A stretch of DNA of 64,000 nucleotides. Origin: Globodera rostochiensis. Taxonomy: Eukaryota; Nematoda; Chromadorea; Rhabditida; Heteroderidae. Each line of letters starts with the position of its first letter. Within the stretch, counting starts at the first letter, position 1. The translations under genes were made by a program, and so were the position numbers. This document shows positions 59,796 through 64,000 of this stretch, piece by piece. The stretch covers positions 1,612,001-1,676,000 of the forward strand of contig JAEVLN010000008.1 of the NCBI GenBank assembly GCA_018350325.1, written 5' to 3'. Under the pieces are notes generated by a model. It saw only the letters and a list, made by a program, of their open reading frames with translations, did no database searches and was not told the origin of the DNA.

Positions 59796-61003
59796 TTATA
59801 CCTTATAGCCGCGATCATCTCGTGGATATTTAGCCCCACTAATTTCGATCAGTTCCTGAAGGCCGTGGACTCCGACGATCAGTTTATAGAGCCAATAGCC
59901 GACCGGCGCTCCAACAAACGGCACAGCGAGGGGTACCCAGAAGTAAAAGCTGTTGTTGCTGAAAGAACGATAGCCATCAGTTTTCTGCTTCCGATCGCCT
60001 GATCGTCCACCTGAACACCTCCCAGTCCCTTTCCAAACAAACAACAAACAGCCGAGGGCCCAAATCTCTAGCCGGATTGATCGCAAATCCACCGTTTGTG
60101 CCGAATGTTAAAGCGATCTTTCAATAAGCAAAAGCAATGAACGGAGATCGCTAATGGTGCTAACAGACCATAGTCAGACAAAGGCCCACCAGCAAAGGGA
60201 CGAGTCCGACCGGCACGCGATTGCGTTTGTCCGTGACCAGAGTTATACAAAAAGCCAAAATTGCAGTTCCTATCAGCTAAAGTGCACATTTACATTTTGC
60301 ACGACATTATAAATGACCAAATTTTCTCGATTGGACAAATGGTTTAGTTGAAGATGACCTGGTCGGCGATACTCCCCCAAACGCTTAGACCAGAACTCGG
60401 ATAAGTGGCGAAAAGTCGCACTATAAAAGGGTTTGGTATTTCATAAATCCGTCAGGGATCATTACCGAATTGTTGGCTACCGTTTGCCATACGAATTTGC
60501 TGACAATTCTCTGAAAACCCGAAAAAATTAACAGTTTTTCAACAATTGGCCCACCAAAATGGCCAAGAAATGCCACGGCACTGCCCACAAATGCGCCCAG
60601 CAATTGGGCCAGAAGGTAAGAGACGAAGCGGACCGGAGAGATTGAGCCGTTGACCAGCTCAGCTAAGGAAATGGCCGGATTCAAATGTCCACCTGCAAGA
60701 AAAAGCACGTCACAAAAGGCTGATTGGTTGCAGAATTTACCCGAAATTTGTGCCGAAGTGTAAACTCCAAACGCGAGGCCAAGTCCCCAAGCAAATGGAG
60801 GACCAAATTGGACAGAATTGTGCGGGAAAGACTGGATGTTGGCCGAGATGCCGATTAGCTAAAGGAATGTGCCCGAAGACATTTCAAAAAGTAATGAGAG
60901 AAACCAGCAGAAAGAAGGTCCCCACAAATTCGGCGAGTGTCTCTCTGAGCAGCAAATTCTCCGTCCTTATAAACGCAGCCAACTTTTCACGGAAACGCTC
61001 CAT
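59796..61003 (-). CDS. Aquaglyceroporin
   Basis: Membrane channel for water and small solutes such as glycerol. Start at 61003: MERFREKL..., then LLRETLAEFVGTFFLL and, after an in-phase intron starting GTTTCTCTC and ending CCTTTAG, LIGISANIQSFPHNS and WGLGLAFGVYTSAQISG. The first pore half-helix is GGHLNPAISLAELVNGSIS (60640-60700). Later exons give VGTAILAFCIT-like LIGTAILAFCITLVTDKRN, then FGTNGGFAINPARDLGPRL, the second NPA box. The D after NPAR is the glycerol-pore signature (NPARDLGPR). The last exon holds VPLAVPFVGAPVGYWLYKL and ends in a short tail. Two NPA boxes and order make the call firm; solute preference is inferred from the aspartate. Confidence 0.9.
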
Positions 61004-62709
61004 TTGAAAATAGAAATATGCTTACTAAACTGTTTTTGATTTTTGTTTGTGCCATGAATATGATAAAGCATATAAAAAGTCAGTCCCAAAGCCAAAATGT
61101 CGACTAAACGCTCAAAAGTTCCAATCCAAATTTTGTTTAATAAGCCTATCAAACACATCCATTGATCAGCAAATATTTTTAGGCCCATTTGATTTTGATG
61201 GTTTTTATTGTGAAACCGACGAGGAATTGGACAATCCGATCCAAAATTTCTGTTGTTGGCGGAGAATCGGCGGGCGAATGCGACGGGGAGGGAATTGGCC
61301 GATTATTCAAAATGCAAATGGCCGAATTGGTGAGGGAAAGGATAAACGACTGCTGGGAATGAATGAATCGACAAAATGTTTTGCTGGTTAATGGCCGACT
61401 TGTCGATGGATGGGTCGGACGGTACGAAATGTATAAAAACAGACAAAATCCCCCGCGGCTATTGATTGGATCGCTTTCTCAAAATAAACACTTCCATTGT
61501 ATTTGTGGGGGGCTTTTCTTTCTGTTCTCCTTTTGATCAAAGATTTTGTGAGGCGACTTATTTATGGATCGAACGCTTAACAATGGAATTGTTGTGTTGG
61601 AGGATCTGTGAAAATTGCGACCATTCCAACACAAATCTCCGGTCCTCCGTCCCCCCCCCCCCTCCGGCGCCTCATTCCTCGCATCTCTTAATGCTTAAAT
61701 GAAGTGCAATTAAAAGTTTTGGTGAGACAAAAGTGCCCTTGTTTCATTCACTCCGTTAGTCTTCTCCATCCCATCCACAGGCTTCATTCTTTTGCACATC
61801 GCCCATCAATCACCACAGAGATCACCCCCCCCCCCCCCACCTCTCACTCATTCCAATGGGTTTTCTGTTGCGTTCACGCAAATTTACCCCCCCCCCCCCC
61901 CCCCACATTTCCAGGCATTTATTTATGATGATAATACAAATTAGCTCCTTTACAGCCTTTTACCACCCAATGACAATGATCGAGAGAATATCCTGCTGCT
62001 GTGTTATAAATAATATCCATTAAGCAAACCAACCGAACTTCAGCCGCCCGTTGGCGGAACAATTTAAGCAAAGATTCTTCGCATGGACTCGCCACAATGA
62101 ATTCATTAGCGGAATGCTTTAATTGTAGATCATTCACTATCAGTAAAAAATTCGTTTATGAGAAACAAAATATTCAAATTTGTGACTATTAAACCCAACG
62201 GAAATGGTGTTGGTGACAAACAAACTTTCTTTTATTTTCACTATAAAACTTCTGTTAACGACCATTCAAAGCCTATTAGGAGGAGATTTCAGAAGCAATG
62301 GAGCGCTGCAGGGGGTAATTCATATAAACGAAATGATTGACCAAACTGTTGGCTAATGACACTTCAGTTTGGCCCGTCGGCCAAATTCAGCGCCATTCCC
62401 AGTGGACTTCCACTGAAACGTGTCAATTTGTTCGGCAATCGGTTGCTAATGCGCCAAATGTTCGTAGAACTCTTGAGACCATCGACCAACGATTCGAAGC
62501 CGTTAACGTCGGCTGGAGATGAAAAGGGCCGCACAGAACAAAAGTGGCAGCGGAAAAGAGAAGCGAACGGCGAAGTCGGAGGCTGTTTCCGGGAGAAGAA
62601 GCGGAGAAGACGCAAAAGACAGAGTAAATGGCCACGAGAATTTTTAATTTCATAAAATTAAAAAACTTGAAGATAAATGTTGGTTTCTGACAAATATGAA
62701 GAGTTTTAG
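61004..62709. other. Region without recognised genes
   Basis: About 1.7 kb. It holds poly-C tracts (61650-61662, 61826-61839, 61887-61904). Open stretches at 62356-62655 (+, lysine/arginine-rich) and 61047-61188 (-, one hydrophobic segment) are unrecognised and may be chance. The missing first exon(s), with signal peptide, of the ground-like gene should lie in the right part. Confidence 0.4.
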
Positions 62710-63969
62710 GCTGTCCATGTGCTGACTGTAATGGCTGTGGAAACGAGGGATGCATTCAACAGAGAGGGGGAGGTGAAAATGTAAGCAATTTAATTCGATT
62801 AGTAATCCCGGATTCATTCTTAACAGCTGCCATTAGCCCAAGCTCAGCAACATAATGCCGTTCTCCCCGTGCCATTGCCAATTTTGCCCCAAACTTCATA
62901 CCAAATGCTGTTTCAGCCCAACTTTTTCCAAGCCCGGCTTCCAATAGAAGCCAACCAATATTTGAAACAGTCATCAGCAGCCGAGCGATCAGAGCAACTG
63001 CCCTCCCAGCAAAAGAACCCCTCAGGGTATGTTGGAAGAATTTTGAAAATTCCCCAATAAAATACCCAAATTAAGCCTTGACTTCGCGAGCTCAAACTCG
63101 GAGCATTTCCCACTTGAGCCCCAAGCTCCACTTTCTCTTCCATCGATTCCTACACACCCAAAAGCCAATCGGCAACGTGAAGCGGCGGTCCACCGACCCC
63201 ACAGCAATACCGGCTATGCGAGAATACCGCAGATTACTCGGAAATACCCACTGCCAGAATGTTACACCGATGACAGCAGTCAGTCAATTAATTACACGGG
63301 GCAATTAACCAGAAAATACCAAATTAGGATATAAAGAAAAAGCAAAGCGATTAGAGAGAGATTCACTCATTGAGATTGGCAACCTTGTGTTTGCGAATCA
63401 TAAGATCACATTTATGTTTTCGACGATGATTCTATTCTTTAATTCATTAATTGTTTATGTACAGATTTCATGTGCTGTAATGCTCAGCTGGAAGAGACCA
63501 TCTACCAAGCCTTTCAGCACCTCATCGACACCATTCCGAACTTTCACAAATGCAATATTCAGAAAATTTCAAACACCGTTCAAGTATTGTTGAACAGAAT
63601 TAATTTACATTTCACGTCGTTTTCAGTCTTTTGCTGAGAAACGATTCAACACTTCGTTTGAGGTGGTCACAGGATTAACCGATTATGCGTCGAAAAGCCA
63701 CTTCTACAGCAACTACATTTGCAAAGTGCAAAGGGACAACCGGTAGAGTTTTGACTTTTTTGATTTTGAAACTTGCAACTAAAACCCGAATCCCCAAATT
63801 ATTACTCCGCTCAATTCGAAAATGTTACTTTTTAAGGTATATTTTGACTTATGCAACGCCTCGCTGGGAATTAGAAGAGCAAATTGAAGAAACGAATCCA
63901 TCACAAAAGACCGAGTATCCAGTCAGACCACAGAACAGAAGGAACAAGAATCACTTAATTGTGATGTAA
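62710..63969 (+). CDS. Hedgehog-related ground-like protein (5' incomplete)
   Basis: Nematode ground-like (GRL) secreted protein. Phase-consistent exons: 62710-62780, 62827-63026, 63076-63260, 63465-63583, 63627-63742 and 63837-63969. The first visible exon follows a GTTTTAG acceptor and is cysteine-rich (CPCADCNGCGNEGC). A proline/glutamine-rich linker follows. The C-terminal Ground domain is clear: CCNAQLEETIYQAFQHL, CNIQKISNTVQSFAEKRF, FEVVTGLTDYASKSHF, YICKV and RYILTYATPRW. These proteins are secreted, often from hypodermis, and contribute to cuticle or surface (family knowledge). The signal-peptide exon is not located. The 63260 donor (GAAT|GTTACA) was chosen because it alone preserves phase into the Ground domain. 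Confidence 0.85.
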
Positions 63970-64000
63970 TATCAAAGACTGTTTGGGTAGGGCCGGATTT

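Overview
The window is eukaryotic and reads as nematode nuclear DNA. Genes are split into many short exons separated by small introns (often 35-70 bp) ending in TTTCAG or similar. Gene families include a cuticle collagen with Gly-X-Y blocks and a hedgehog-related ground-like protein, both typical of nematodes. About one in ten of the introns I could place by codon phase start with GC instead of GT. High GC-AG usage has been reported for potato cyst nematodes, so a tylenchid plant-parasitic (cyst-type) nematode is my best guess; this is an inference, not proven from the window.

Layout, left to right. (-) Metabotropic glutamate receptor N-terminus running off the left edge (1-1307). G-rich low-complexity block (1.5-3.8 kb). 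(-) Annexin with two introns swollen by minisatellites (4.2-8.7 kb). (+) Neuropeptide-type GPCR with a minisatellite intron (11.1-14.5 kb). (+) Small multi-pass membrane protein (15.25-16.16 kb). (-) Unclear exons around a 65-bp minisatellite (16.4-18.3 kb). (-) Huntingtin homologue spanning about 13 kb (18.3-31.5 kb). (+) Unrecognised helical protein (32.6-33.4 kb). (-) RUFY-type RUN/FYVE protein (33.8-36.3 kb). (+) Tandem pair of paralogous PB1 + C2H2 zinc-finger genes (36.6-37.9 and 38.1-39.8 kb). (-) NDRG-family alpha/beta-hydrolase-fold gene (40.8-42.4 kb). GA-rich array (42.9-44.7 kb). (+) Secreted protein made of tandem single-exon repeats (45.0-47.2 kb). (+) Cuticle collagen (49.4-51.0 kb) flanked by a ~0.97 kb direct duplication. 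(+) Four-TM protein (53.9-55.7 kb). (-) Tubulin tyrosine ligase-like gene (56.3-58.9 kb). (-) Aquaglyceroporin (59.8-61.0 kb). (+) Ground-like protein (62.7-64.0 kb).

The neighbours do not form one pathway; this is an ordinary gene-dense animal region with very active tandem-repeat growth. The points most worth checking are: minisatellites that begin at, and reproduce, 5' splice sites; the high GC-AG intron rate; the PB1-C2H2 tandem family; a signal-peptide protein built from symmetrical phase 1-1 exons, with a scrambled ghost of its first exon embedded in the neighbouring GA array; and an annexin in which all four calcium-loop motifs are degenerate.

Exon coordinates were derived by hand from splice motifs and codon phase. 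Those described as phase-consistent are the most reliable; outer limits of huntingtin, TTLL, NDRG and RUFY are approximate.
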